Below, piece by piece: positions 7,809 through 17,180 of a DNA stretch of 38,616 bases (positions within the stretch are counted from its first letter, which is position 1; the number at the start of each line of letters is the position of its first letter). Source of the DNA: Candidatus Saccharimonadota bacterium (GTDB lineage Bacteria; Patescibacteriota; Saccharimonadia; Saccharimonadales; Saccharimonadaceae); contig WQTP01000042.1 in NCBI GenBank assembly GCA_009786195.1, positions 1 through 38,616 on the forward strand. The letters run 5' to 3'. The notes beneath the pieces were generated by a model, which saw only the letters and a list, made by a program, of their open reading frames with translations, was not told the DNA's origin and searched no databases. A program made the position numbers and the translations under genes.

Positions 7809-9962
7809 ATGAAACCAGAAAGTCTTCCGTTAGTACTGGCGATTATCGCGATGACCGTTCAAGGGTTATTGGTCGTAACCAGTCGCATGTCGCTGGTTAA
7901 GAAAATCTTTTTTACGATTGGTGTTGTATGTTGCTCATTGTGGGCTGCGGGGATATTTTTCTTTTTGAATACTACTAGCAACTCAGAACTAGAAATAATG
8001 GCCAGTATTTATTATGCGGCAGCGGCCGGTATTGCGTGGGAGTCTATCCCAGTAGCATATGCTCTAGCCGGCAAGACATCGAAACGAGTAGTTACAGCTG
8101 CAGTTGTATCATTTATACCGTTCGCATTGTTGACAGCATTTGTTGTTTTACGACCAAATGGCCTCATAACTTCGACTATTGTCGGGGATTACAACTCAGT
8201 GAATCTGAACTATGTTTACTATTTCATCTTTACACTTTATTTTGTGATATATTGCGCAATATCTTCTGCAACTTTATTTATGGGTTTCAAAAAAGCGGTC
8301 AATAAACTAGAGAAAAGTCGCACACTCTACATATTAGCATCATACATTATACCGCTGGTATTTGGCGGAATTTTCAATTTGCTTCTACCGTGGCTTGGAA
8401 ATTACACACTGATATGGGTTGGTCCACTGGGCATAATAATATTTGTGTTGATTACATACACTGCGATTACAAAGTATCGATTGTTCAATGTCAAACTGTA
8501 TATAGCACGCTTCTTGGCACTGGGAACGGTGTTTTTGCTGTTGACTATAAGTTATCTACTTATTATCAGCGTACTTTATAGTAGCGATAAGGTAGAATTA
8601 ATAAAAATATTAGTGAACGTTTTTGTTACATTGATTTTTTCCACTACGGCCTATTTTGCTTTCCGCGTCGCGATTTATATAACTGGGCGCCGATTTAGGG
8701 GTGGTCTATTAGCGGATAATTTAGTGTATCAAATATCACTCAGTGTTCTGCGCAACACTGATGTCCACAAATTGTTACACGCCGCAACAGACGCGGTAGC
8801 ATCGCACATGCGTGTGAGCCGAGTGTCTTTATCAGTTCTTAACAAAGACTCGGATTACTTTTACTCAACCGACAATCAACCAACAATGCTTAAATCAATT
8901 ATTGATCACATTGCTTTATATATGGACGAACAAAAGATTGATATTGTTGTAACAGAAGAACTTGAAATTGATAGTGATCTATACGATCTGTTATCTAGCC
9001 AAAATATAGCAGTGATTGTACGTCCTACTGCTATACCTACTATTAGCAGTGTTATAACCTATGTAACAGTTAGGCGTTTCCCGTTACGAATTTATTCTGA
9101 TAAAGAGGTAGATGTATTGAAAACTATTGTTCACGTAATTCGAATTGCTGTTGATAACGCCACATATTACAAACAAATTAACGAATTTAACCAGGAACTA
9201 GAAACACGCATTACTGCTGCTACAGCTGATCTGCGTTCAACTAATCGTAAGCTAAAAAAACTCGATGCTACCAAGGATGACTTTCTTTCAATAGCATCGC
9301 ACCAACTGCGCACACCACTGACTAGTATAAAAGGTTACATTTCTATGCTTCTCGACAGTGATTTCGGACATCTTGCTACGGAGCAGAAAAAGATTTTAGG
9401 TGAAGTGTATACCAGCTCTGAGCGCATGGCCTTTATCATCGATGATTTTCTCGATGTGTCGCGACTGCAATCTGGTAAGCTGGAGCTGCAAAAAACACCG
9501 ACTAAATTAAACCAAATCCTAGAATCAGAAATTACGCAACTGAAAATTACTGCCAATATGCGCAAGATCGCGATTAATTATAACGCGCCAGATAATTTAT
9601 CAGAGATAAGTTCGGATGCCAACAAACTTCGTCAAGTGATGATGAACATGATTGATAACGCGATTTACTACTCACGCGGAGGTGGTAAAGTCACAGTAAG
9701 TCTGTACGAACAACGTGGTCAGATTATTTTTACAGTCAAGGATCAAGGTATTGGTGTGCCACGTGCTGAACAACACAAACTGTTTACAAAATTTTACCGT
9801 GCTTCAAATGCTCGCAAAGCTCGACCGGACGGTAGTGGTGTTGGTCTTTACGTAGCGCGCAAGGTTATCATAGCACACGGTGGTTCATTAATTTTTGAGA
9901 GTAAGGAAAACGTGGGTAGCACGTTCGGTTTTCGTTTACCGATTAAACTGAACGAAGCTTAG
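7809..9962 (+). CDS. Multi-TM sensor histidine kinase (N-terminal TM sensor, GAF-like, HisKA, HATPase)
   Basis: Several hydrophobic N-terminal segments; H-box SIASHQLRTPLTSIKGYI; N-box MNMIDNAIYYS; G-boxes DQGIGV and GSGVGLYVARKV. Confidence 0.92.
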   Translation: MKPESLPLVLAIIAMTVQGLLVVTSRMSLVKKIFFTIGVVCCSLWAAGIFFFLNTTSNSELEIMASIYYAAAAGIAWESIPVAYALAGKTSKRVVTAAVVSFIPFALLTAFVVLRPNGLITSTIVGDYNSVNLNYVYYFIFTLYFVIYCAISSATLFMGFKKAVNKLEKSRTLYILASYIIPLVFGGIFNLLLPWLGNYTLIWVGPLGIIIFVLITYTAITKYRLFNVKLYIARFLALGTVFLLLTISYLLIISVLYSSDKVELIKILVNVFVTLIFSTTAYFAFRVAIYITGRRFRGGLLADNLVYQISLSVLRNTDVHKLLHAATDAVASHMRVSRVSLSVLNKDSDYFYSTDNQPTMLKSIIDHIALYMDEQKIDIVVTEELEIDSDLYDLLSSQNIAVIVRPTAIPTISSVITYVTVRRFPLRIYSDKEVDVLKTIVHVIRIAVDNATYYKQINEFNQELETRITAATADLRSTNRKLKKLDATKDDFLSIASHQLRTPLTSIKGYISMLLDSDFGHLATEQKKILGEVYTSSERMAFIIDDFLDVSRLQSGKLELQKTPTKLNQILESEITQLKITANMRKIAINYNAPDNLSEISSDANKLRQVMMNMIDNAIYYSRGGGKVTVSLYEQRGQIIFTVKDQGIGVPRAEQHKLFTKFYRASNARKARPDGSGVGLYVARKVIIAHGGSLIFESKENVGSTFGFRLPIKLNEA

Positions 9963-10183
9963 TTGCTCATAGCGATAAAAGCTTGAACTAATAAAAATAT
10001 TATTACCGCAGCGACTACCACGATCACAGTAACACGTCTCAAGAATTTCCAATGCTCATGCACCCATTGTTTGAACGGACTGCGTACTATGGCGTTGACC
10101 TTTCTAACACGTATCATGTTGACGTCTGATTTGGCATCTTGGCCAGTGTACTTCTTGTTGCGCTTCTTCTTGGACTTGCTCAT
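9959..10183 (-). CDS. Small basic single-TM protein (74 aa)
   Basis: Basic N-term MSKSKKKRNKKYTG and C-terminal TM VTVIVVVAAVIIFLLVQAFIA; convergent with the kinase gene, 4-bp overlap. Confidence 0.6.
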   Translation of the reverse strand: MSKSKKKRNKKYTGQDAKSDVNMIRVRKVNAIVRSPFKQWVHEHWKFLRRVTVIVVVAAVIIFLLVQAFIAMSN

Positions 10184-10200
10184 GTATCAATTATATCACG

Positions 10201-10413
10201 TGGTGACCTCACCGGGAAATCGCCCTACGGGCTCCTCTGCTCGCTCAGAAAAGAAAATGCCTGCGGCGTTTTCTTTTCTTTCGCTCGCTACGCCGAACCC
10301 GTTTTGCTGCGCAAAACATCGGGTTCAATTCCCGGTGAAGAAATTACCAATTTAAATAACCCACCCTACGGGTGAGTGATTTAAATTGGTGACCTCACCG
10401 GGAATTGAACCCG
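10201..10413. repeat. tRNA-Glu-derived direct and inverted repeats with nested hairpins
   Basis: 18-bp copy of tRNA-Glu 3' end at 10201-10218 (=10387-10404); inverted copy 10321-10338 (vs 10395-10412); hairpins agaaaagaaaatgcc-tgc-ggcgttttcttttct and gttttgc-tgc-gcaaaac. Confidence 0.85.
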
Positions 10414-10461
10414 GATTGCCAGGATGAAAACCTAGTGTCCTAACCATTAGACGATGAGGCC
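10387..10461 (-). tRNA. tRNA-Glu(TTC)
   Basis: Reverse complement GGCCTCATCGTCTAATGGTTAGGACACTAGGTTTTCATCCTGGCAATCCGGGTTCAATTCCCGGTGAGGTCACCA; acceptor pairs, encoded CCA. Confidence 0.95.
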
Positions 10462-10571
10462 GTTAAAATCCACACTATATTATAACATAAAATTCAGAAT
10501 TAGAAGTTAGAATTAAATCGTTGCAACTTGTGATATAATCTAAACATAAACGATTTTGAAGAAAGGGTATT

Positions 10572-12008
10572 ATGGAATCAAACAAAACTATCAAGCGCAC
10601 TAAAATTCTGGCCACGATTGGGCCAGCGGTTGATAGTCCTGAAAAAATCGCTGCTCTGATTGATGCTGGTGTCAACGGTTGCCGCATGAACTTCAGTCAT
10701 GGTGACGAAGAAGAGCGCCTGAATCAGTTTAAATGGGTTCGCGAATATTCGGCAAAAATCGGTCGTCATATCGCGATTATCCAGGATTTGCAAGGACCAA
10801 AAATTCGCATCGGTCAATTAAAAGACAATATGCGATACGATATCCATACTGGTGACGTGATTGGTTTTACTTATGATATTGAGCACGATGGTGGGAATAA
10901 TTTACCGAGTCAATATGATATTAGTGATAAATGCGAACCTGGCGACGCGATTTATTTATTTGATGGTAAGATCAAAACAATTGTCCAGCATATTGAGGAT
11001 AAAACTGTTTGGACGCGGGCAGAAAACGATGGTTATGTTGTTAGTCGTAAAGCGATCAATTTGCCCGACATACGCGGAAGTCATAGTGATATTCTAACTG
11101 AAAAAGATCTAGTTGACATTGAGTGGGGTCTCGATAAAGATTTCGACTACACTGCACTGAGTTTTGTTCATCATGCTGATGATGTGAGAATGTTAAGAGA
11201 ACTACTGAAAAGTAAAGGTGTTGATCGACCGATTATCACCAAACTTGAAACCAAATCAGGCGCCAGTCCGGAAAATCTTGAGGATATTGTTAAGGCCTCA
11301 GATGGTGTGATGGTAGCGCGGGGCGACTTGGCGGTCGAAGTTGGTGCTGAAGTTGTCCCAGTAGTGCAACGACAAATTATTGCCTTGTGTCAAAAACATT
11401 GTAAATTTAGCATTGTTGCCACACAGATGCTGGCTAGTATGGTTGATAGTCCCGAACCGACGCGCGCGGAAATTAGCGATGTGGCGACTGCTTCTATTGA
11501 GGGGGCTGATGTGGTGATGTTATCCGAAGAAACCGCTATGGGTAAATATCCCATCGAAGCTGTCACGGCTATGCGCGAAACTATCCTTTATGCCCAAAAA
11601 CACCTACCAGTTACCCCACCATTATATGCTTGTGATAATAATGATAAACGTCGCGATCCAATTGCTGAGTCAGCTGTATTGTTGGCGAAACGGACCAATG
11701 CTGCTGCTATTTTGGTAGAAACCCAGTCGGGCAAAATGGTGCGTAGTGTTTCTAATCATCGTCCAAAATGTCCAATTATCGCTGTGGCGACAACTGATCG
11801 AATGGCTAATCAGGTTGAACTAACTTATAACACACGTGGTTTTTATGGTGGTGTTGGCGAAGGTTACGTAGTTGCCGAAAAATTGTTTGATAGTGGTTTA
11901 TTTGGTGAAGAACCAGTGACGGTTGTGATGGTTCGACACAATTTGGACGGTGCGCCGATTCACACGGCCAACACCATCCAGTTATACTTGCTTGGTGATA
12001 GTAAATGA
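10572..12008 (+). CDS. pyk: Pyruvate kinase
   Basis: TKILATIGPAVDSPEKI...NFSHG...QDLQGPKIRIG...VMVARGDLAVEV...VATQML motifs. Confidence 0.97.
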   Translation: MESNKTIKRTKILATIGPAVDSPEKIAALIDAGVNGCRMNFSHGDEEERLNQFKWVREYSAKIGRHIAIIQDLQGPKIRIGQLKDNMRYDIHTGDVIGFTYDIEHDGGNNLPSQYDISDKCEPGDAIYLFDGKIKTIVQHIEDKTVWTRAENDGYVVSRKAINLPDIRGSHSDILTEKDLVDIEWGLDKDFDYTALSFVHHADDVRMLRELLKSKGVDRPIITKLETKSGASPENLEDIVKASDGVMVARGDLAVEVGAEVVPVVQRQIIALCQKHCKFSIVATQMLASMVDSPEPTRAEISDVATASIEGADVVMLSEETAMGKYPIEAVTAMRETILYAQKHLPVTPPLYACDNNDKRRDPIAESAVLLAKRTNAAAILVETQSGKMVRSVSNHRPKCPIIAVATTDRMANQVELTYNTRGFYGGVGEGYVVAEKLFDSGLFGEEPVTVVMVRHNLDGAPIHTANTIQLYLLGDSK

Positions 12009-12029
12009 TGGTGGTAAAATAGTCGTATT

Positions 12030-13262
12030 ATGAGTGGGCTGGTTTTTCCTTATCAAACTGTACGTGACGCTGATATGTACGGTAAACAAGTTTTAATACG
12101 CGAAGGTTATGACATGCCGTTCAACGAAGATGGTACGATAGCTGATGATTTTCGGATAGAAGCGTCCTTACCGACCATCAAATATTTAACCGAGAGGGGT
12201 GCCAAGTTGGTATTAATTGCGCACGCCGGTCGACCGCAGGGTTCGCGGGACGAAAAACTCAGTCTGGCGCCAGTCGCGACGATGTTATCGGAAAAGTTGA
12301 ATCGCGAAGTTAAATTCGTGTCGGATTGTGTTGGTGATGCGGTTAAAATGGCGACTAAAAATTTAACGTCGGGTGACGTGATTTTGTTGGAAAATCTACG
12401 TTTTCATCCTGAAGAAGAAAAAAACGATGCGAATTTTGCGAAACAATTAGCCGAAGATTCGCACGCTGATATTTTTGTTCAGGACGCGTTTAGTAATGTT
12501 CATCGCGCTCACGCCAGCATGGAGGCTATCACGCGCTATTTACCAGCGGTCGCGGGATTTCTAGTTGAAAAAGAATACGTCGAACTAAAATCTTCTATCG
12601 AAAACCCAACCAGACCACTGACGGCGGTTATGGGCGGTGCGAAAATCAGCGATAAAATTCCTTTAGTAGAAAAATTTGTTGATATTGCTGACAATATCAT
12701 CGTTGGTGGTGCGATGGCGAATAATTTTTTGAAATATCTTGGTTATAATGTCGGGGACAGCCTGATCGAGTCGGATATTGACGATGAAGTGAAGAAAATT
12801 CTTGACACTGCACACGCTAAATTTGATGGTGTGTTTGATGAGAAATTCCTTTTACCTCTGGACGTAGCGATATCTGAACATGATTCTTCGGACGAAGTGC
12901 GTAAAGAATTATCGATTGATGCAGTTAACGGTCAAATGAAAATTCTTGATATTGGTAACAGAACTATTGATAAAATCGATGAGATAATTAAAAAATCCGG
13001 TACAGTGATTTGGAACGGGACGCTTGGGTTAGCTGAAAAATCCGAATTTGCTCATGGTTCAGCGCGACTAGCTATGATTTTGGCGCAACATCCTGAAATT
13101 ACATCCATCATTGGCGGTGGTGATACAGCTGATTTTGTGCGTAATTGGGACGTATTAAAGGGTGGTAGTTTCAGTCATGTTTCCACCGGTGGTGGCGCTT
13201 CGCTGGAGCTGATGGCGGGTGATACTTTACCCGGTATTGCTGCGCTAATGCCAAAAATTTAA
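12030..13262 (+). CDS. pgk: Phosphoglycerate kinase (divergent substrate-site motif)
   Basis: HRAHAS, MGGAKISDKIPL, GTVIWNGTLG, IIGGGDTADFV, HVSTGGGASLEL. Confidence 0.95.
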   Translation: MSGLVFPYQTVRDADMYGKQVLIREGYDMPFNEDGTIADDFRIEASLPTIKYLTERGAKLVLIAHAGRPQGSRDEKLSLAPVATMLSEKLNREVKFVSDCVGDAVKMATKNLTSGDVILLENLRFHPEEEKNDANFAKQLAEDSHADIFVQDAFSNVHRAHASMEAITRYLPAVAGFLVEKEYVELKSSIENPTRPLTAVMGGAKISDKIPLVEKFVDIADNIIVGGAMANNFLKYLGYNVGDSLIESDIDDEVKKILDTAHAKFDGVFDEKFLLPLDVAISEHDSSDEVRKELSIDAVNGQMKILDIGNRTIDKIDEIIKKSGTVIWNGTLGLAEKSEFAHGSARLAMILAQHPEITSIIGGGDTADFVRNWDVLKGGSFSHVSTGGGASLELMAGDTLPGIAALMPKI

Positions 13263-13265
13263 CAT

Positions 13266-13384
13266 GGGCGATGCCCGCCTTAGCCCCAAATCTCTCCCCT
13301 CAACACGCAATTTTCGCCCGTCGTCACGGGGAAAATCGCTCTCTCCTCGTCGTAACTGCGGACGGTTTCGGGGAGAAATTCGGG
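13266..13384. repeat. Nested palindromic intergenic element between pgk and tpiA
   Basis: Outer arms 13285-13299 cccaaatctctcccc / 13370-13384 ggggagaaattcggg; inner arms 13307-13321 / 13326-13339; gggc-gat-gccc at 13266. Confidence 0.6.
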
Positions 13385-13484
13385 ACTCGGCTCGTTCGAA
13401 GTAGATTCTGAATTCTGCGACTAAATGATTGCATGAAAATTTTGCTTGTGCTAAAATGTGTATAAGAAATTACAGGGGAGGGCT

Positions 13485-14264
13485 ATGAAAAAATTCGTTA
13501 TCGGCAACTGGAAAATGAACCTCAACGTGCATGAGGCGTCGTTATTTGCGGCTAAACTGGCACAAGACATACCAATTCGGCGCGGTGTTGAAACGATAAT
13601 TTGCCCGTCATTTTTAGCGCTAGAACCATTATCGCTGCAGATTGACCACCGTCAAATGAAACTCTGTGCTCAAAACTGTTACTGGCGCGACTCGGGTGCT
13701 TTTACTGGTGAAATTTCGGCTACTCAGTTGCGCGGTTTGGCGCAATATGTCTTGGTTGGTCACTCTGAACGTCGTAATATTTTTGACGAAGATGATCGTG
13801 AAATTCGCTTCAAAGTTCAAGCAGCTCTACGTAACGGTCTGACACCAATACTGTGCGTTGGTGAAACTGAATTCGAGTATAACGAAGGTGATACTCCGCA
13901 TGTTCTGAATGATCATGTGGCTGGTGGACTATTGAATGTTGGTAGTGATCAAATGGATGATGTGATAATTGCTTATGAACCAGTTTGGGCGATTGGTTCA
14001 GGAAAAACGCCAAAACTAGAGGAAATCGAAAAAGCGATTGAATTAATTCGCACACAGGTAGCTCACATGTTTGGTAAATCCATTGCTAAAAACGTACCGA
14101 TTTTATACGGTGGTAGTGTAAACTTGACTAACGCTAGAGCAATCTTGAGCGTTAAGGGTGTTGACGGTCTATTAATCGCTACCGCTTCGTTAATTGCGCC
14201 AGAGTTTGTCGGTATTGTCGAAATCGCCAGTGAACTTGTTAAAAAAGAAGGGGAAAAAGGATGA
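13485..14264 (+). CDS. tpiA: Triosephosphate isomerase
   Basis: MKKFVIGNWKMNL, VGHSERR, AYEPVWAIGSG, LYGGSVN; ATG at 13485 behind SD aggggagg. Confidence 0.97.
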   Translation: MKKFVIGNWKMNLNVHEASLFAAKLAQDIPIRRGVETIICPSFLALEPLSLQIDHRQMKLCAQNCYWRDSGAFTGEISATQLRGLAQYVLVGHSERRNIFDEDDREIRFKVQAALRNGLTPILCVGETEFEYNEGDTPHVLNDHVAGGLLNVGSDQMDDVIIAYEPVWAIGSGKTPKLEEIEKAIELIRTQVAHMFGKSIAKNVPILYGGSVNLTNARAILSVKGVDGLLIATASLIAPEFVGIVEIASELVKKEGEKG

Positions 14265-14968
14265 GTAATTTTCGCGGACAATACATGGATATGGTTGATT
14301 CATCGAGCGATGTTACAATTTCGAATAAGTTAAACCGCGCTAATGTTAAAACGTCACCAGCTGCGATTTTACCAAAATCCGAGCAAGAAATTTCGACTAA
14401 TGACGAAATTACCAAAACAGCACCAGAAATCGATAATATTGATATCAACGCTGACGCGACTGATGATTATGGATCGCCGTTTTTATCGGGTGTCGAAGTA
14501 GAAAAACGACCGCTCGGTGGTTCGCCAATTGAGAATACCAGACAATTCTTTGGCATCAATGATGATGCGGATGATAAGAATGATTCTTTTGATATCAACA
14601 AACTAGTTGATTTAAGTGATCCCGCGTTACCGGCCGATGATGGCGGCGAAGGTGAATTACAACCAGCATTACCCTCAGGCGACGAAGAAGCCGACGAGAC
14701 AGCGATTGTCGCTGAACCTGAACTAAATCCCGAACCTACACCCGTATCGCGTGCTGCAATCGTTAACACCATGTTGACACCGCAGTACAAAGCGGTAAAA
14801 ACCACAAATTTACCTGAATCAAGTTCACCGTTCGCACACGCTAGTGATGTCGCCAATATCGCTTCAGCCAAAAAAGCCAGATCAGTTTGGCCACTAATAC
14901 TATTGTTTGTCATGATGGCTCTTGCTGGCGTAGCTGCTGGCGCGTTAATCTATCTGATGATGGAGTAA
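14261..14968 (+). CDS. Acidic, low-complexity protein with C-terminal TM anchor
   Basis: Long acidic N-terminal region; C-term RSVWPLILLFVMMALAGVAAGALIYLMME; ATGA overlap with tpiA. Confidence 0.7.
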   Translation: MSNFRGQYMDMVDSSSDVTISNKLNRANVKTSPAAILPKSEQEISTNDEITKTAPEIDNIDINADATDDYGSPFLSGVEVEKRPLGGSPIENTRQFFGINDDADDKNDSFDINKLVDLSDPALPADDGGEGELQPALPSGDEEADETAIVAEPELNPEPTPVSRAAIVNTMLTPQYKAVKTTNLPESSSPFAHASDVANIASAKKARSVWPLILLFVMMALAGVAAGALIYLMME

Positions 14969-15000
14969 GTTCCTAGTTGTCCTTGTGATACAATGGATTA

Positions 15001-17136
15001 GTGAATTTAACTGATGCTGATCAGATTTTGGAGGGATTAAATTTACCGCAACGTGAAGCGGTCGAATTTGGTAATGGGCCGCTATTAATTTTGGCCGGTG
15101 CTGGTTCGGGCAAAACTAAAACGTTGACGCATCGAATTGCGTATTTAATTGCAGCGCGTAACGTTGAACCTTGGGAAATCTTGGCGGTGACCTTTACTAA
15201 CAAAGCTGCCGGCGAAATGCGTGAACGTCTCGCGAAACTACTGAACCAAAATGTCGAAAATCGCAACTTTATGCCCTGGATGGGAACTTTTCATTCGATC
15301 TGCGTAAAAATCTTGCGCATTTATGGTGAAAATATCGAAATCCCGCGTAATTTTGTCATTCTTGATGAAACAGATAGTCTGAGTTTAATCAAAACAGCTA
15401 TGCGAAATTTGGGAATTACTGATAAACAATTCAATCCACGTTCAATCGCTAGTATGATCTCGACCGCCAAGAACGACTGTCTCGGTCCAGACGACTATGC
15501 GAATATTGTCAAAACACCAATTCAACAGATTGTTGCTGACGTTTATCCGCGTTACGAACAGTTGCGACGTGATGCTAAGGCATTAGATTTTGATGATTTA
15601 TTGCTCGAAACAGTCAAACTTTTAACTAAAGTAAAAACAGTGCGCGACGAACTGCGCGGAAAACTAAAACACATTTTGATCGACGAATATCAGGACACTA
15701 ATCGTGCACAGTACCAAATTGTTAAACTTTTGCTCGGGCAAGAACAAAATATCTGTGCGGTTGGTGACGATTGGCAATCGATTTATTCTTGGCGCGGGGC
15801 GGATTTTACTAATATTTTGAATTTCGAACGTGATTTTTCTGGTACTAAAATTGTCAAGTTAGAGCAGAATTATCGCAATACGAAAGCGATTTTGGATGCT
15901 GCGCACGGTGTTATTATCAAGAACTCCCAGCGAACCAATAAAAAACTGTGGACGACCAAAAAAGGCGGTTCACCAGTACAAATCGTACCTAGTTCTAGTG
16001 AATTTCACGAAGTCGAAATTATTGCCGAAAAGATTGCTGTCGAAACGCAACTTGTCGCACGCCAATATGACGATTTTGCAATTCTTTATCGAACTAACGC
16101 TCAAAGTCGTGTAATCGAAGAAGTTTTTCTAAAATATAATCTACCGTATAAAATCGTCGGTGGAACGCGCTTTTATGATCGTGCTGAGATTAAAGATTTG
16201 CTGGCATACTTACGTTTAATTTACCAACCATTCGATCGTGCTAGTTTTGAACGAATAGTTAATGTACCGCGACGAGGTTTGGGTGAAACATCAGTCGGAC
16301 GATTTTTGGTATGGCAACAAGAGCGGAAAATATCAATTATCGACGCGCTAATGAATGTGGAAAATTGCGATAAGTTGTTGTCACGTGCAAAAAAATCTTT
16401 TGCGACCCTGGGTAATGATCTTTATGAATTATCTAAACTGTCTGAAACCGTATCACCTGACGAACTACTAGAAAAGATTATTTGTACGTTCGACTACCGC
16501 GCTTATCTCGATTGTGGTGCGCCATCCAGTGAATCACGACTGGAAAACGTAGCTGAACTGATCGGAATGTCAAAAGCTTTTACTGACCTACCAGAATTTC
16601 TAGAGGAAGTTGCTTTAGTATCATCGGCCGACCAAACAGCCGATAAAGCTGTTACACTAATGACCCTGCATGCTGCTAAGGGATTAGAATTTCCAGTAGT
16701 GTTTATGGTCGGTATGGAAGAAGGTATTTTTCCTGGTCAACGCGCCGAATACGAACCAGCTGCTATGGAAGAAGAACGTCGCCTCTGTTATGTTGGTATG
16801 ACACGAGCTCGAGAAGAATTAATTTTGACATTTGCAACCAGTCGGCTACTATACGGAGTGCGTCAATACAACCCACCATCACGATTTTTAACTGATATCA
16901 ACAACAACTTCACCGATCTTGCAAGGAACGACCCTGCAAGAAGTAGTGGACTCGAACCGCGATTCGTACCGGACGAAATCGAGCTGGAGCTGGCGATTGG
17001 CGACCGAGTTCGACACCAAATCTTTGGCACTGGCAAAGTTCAGGAAATTGATGGTCAAATCATCACAGTCGATTTTGGCGTAGGTAAACCGAAAAAACTC
17101 AGCATCGCTTTTGCACCGCTGGAAAAAATCAGTTAA
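15001..17136 (+). CDS. pcrA/uvrD: UvrD/PcrA-type superfamily 1 DNA helicase
   Basis: LNLPQREAVEFGNGPLLILAGAGSGKTKTLTHRIAYLI, VTFTNKAAGEMRERL, ILIDEYQDTNRAQY, GDDWQSIYSWRGA, TLMTLHAAKGLEFPVVF, EERRLCYVGMTRA; GTG start. Confidence 0.97.
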   Translation: MNLTDADQILEGLNLPQREAVEFGNGPLLILAGAGSGKTKTLTHRIAYLIAARNVEPWEILAVTFTNKAAGEMRERLAKLLNQNVENRNFMPWMGTFHSICVKILRIYGENIEIPRNFVILDETDSLSLIKTAMRNLGITDKQFNPRSIASMISTAKNDCLGPDDYANIVKTPIQQIVADVYPRYEQLRRDAKALDFDDLLLETVKLLTKVKTVRDELRGKLKHILIDEYQDTNRAQYQIVKLLLGQEQNICAVGDDWQSIYSWRGADFTNILNFERDFSGTKIVKLEQNYRNTKAILDAAHGVIIKNSQRTNKKLWTTKKGGSPVQIVPSSSEFHEVEIIAEKIAVETQLVARQYDDFAILYRTNAQSRVIEEVFLKYNLPYKIVGGTRFYDRAEIKDLLAYLRLIYQPFDRASFERIVNVPRRGLGETSVGRFLVWQQERKISIIDALMNVENCDKLLSRAKKSFATLGNDLYELSKLSETVSPDELLEKIICTFDYRAYLDCGAPSSESRLENVAELIGMSKAFTDLPEFLEEVALVSSADQTADKAVTLMTLHAAKGLEFPVVFMVGMEEGIFPGQRAEYEPAAMEEERRLCYVGMTRAREELILTFATSRLLYGVRQYNPPSRFLTDINNNFTDLARNDPARSSGLEPRFVPDEIELELAIGDRVRHQIFGTGKVQEIDGQIITVDFGVGKPKKLSIAFAPLEKIS
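17100..17127. repeat. 28-bp direct repeat copy 1 (uvrD 3' end)
   Basis: cagcatcgcttttgcaccgctggaaaaa, identical to 18512-18539. Confidence 0.97.
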
Positions 17137-17145
17137 CGCTCATGC

Positions 17146-17174
17146 TTGCTCTGTTGTGTGTTACACACTAAAAT
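17146..17174 (+). promoter_or_regulatory. Putative promoter TTGCTC-N17-TAAAAT with an embedded palindrome gtgtgt-t-acacac (17156-17168)
   Basis: Palindrome fills most of the -35/-10 spacer and abuts the -10. Confidence 0.55.
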
Positions 17175-17180
17175 AGCTGT

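Noticed and set aside
9959-10183. Small TM protein as SecE
   Set aside because: Length and single TM fit, but the conserved SecE amphipathic/W-P motif is not evident
10071-10375. Plus-strand ORFs over the tRNA-Glu repeat region
   Set aside because: Encoded by palindromic repeats and the antisense of the small TM gene; no start-site support
14467-14913. Antisense ORF of 148 aa opposite the tail-anchored protein gene
   Set aside because: Low-complexity Ser-rich translation, fully antisense to a well-placed gene; shadow ORF
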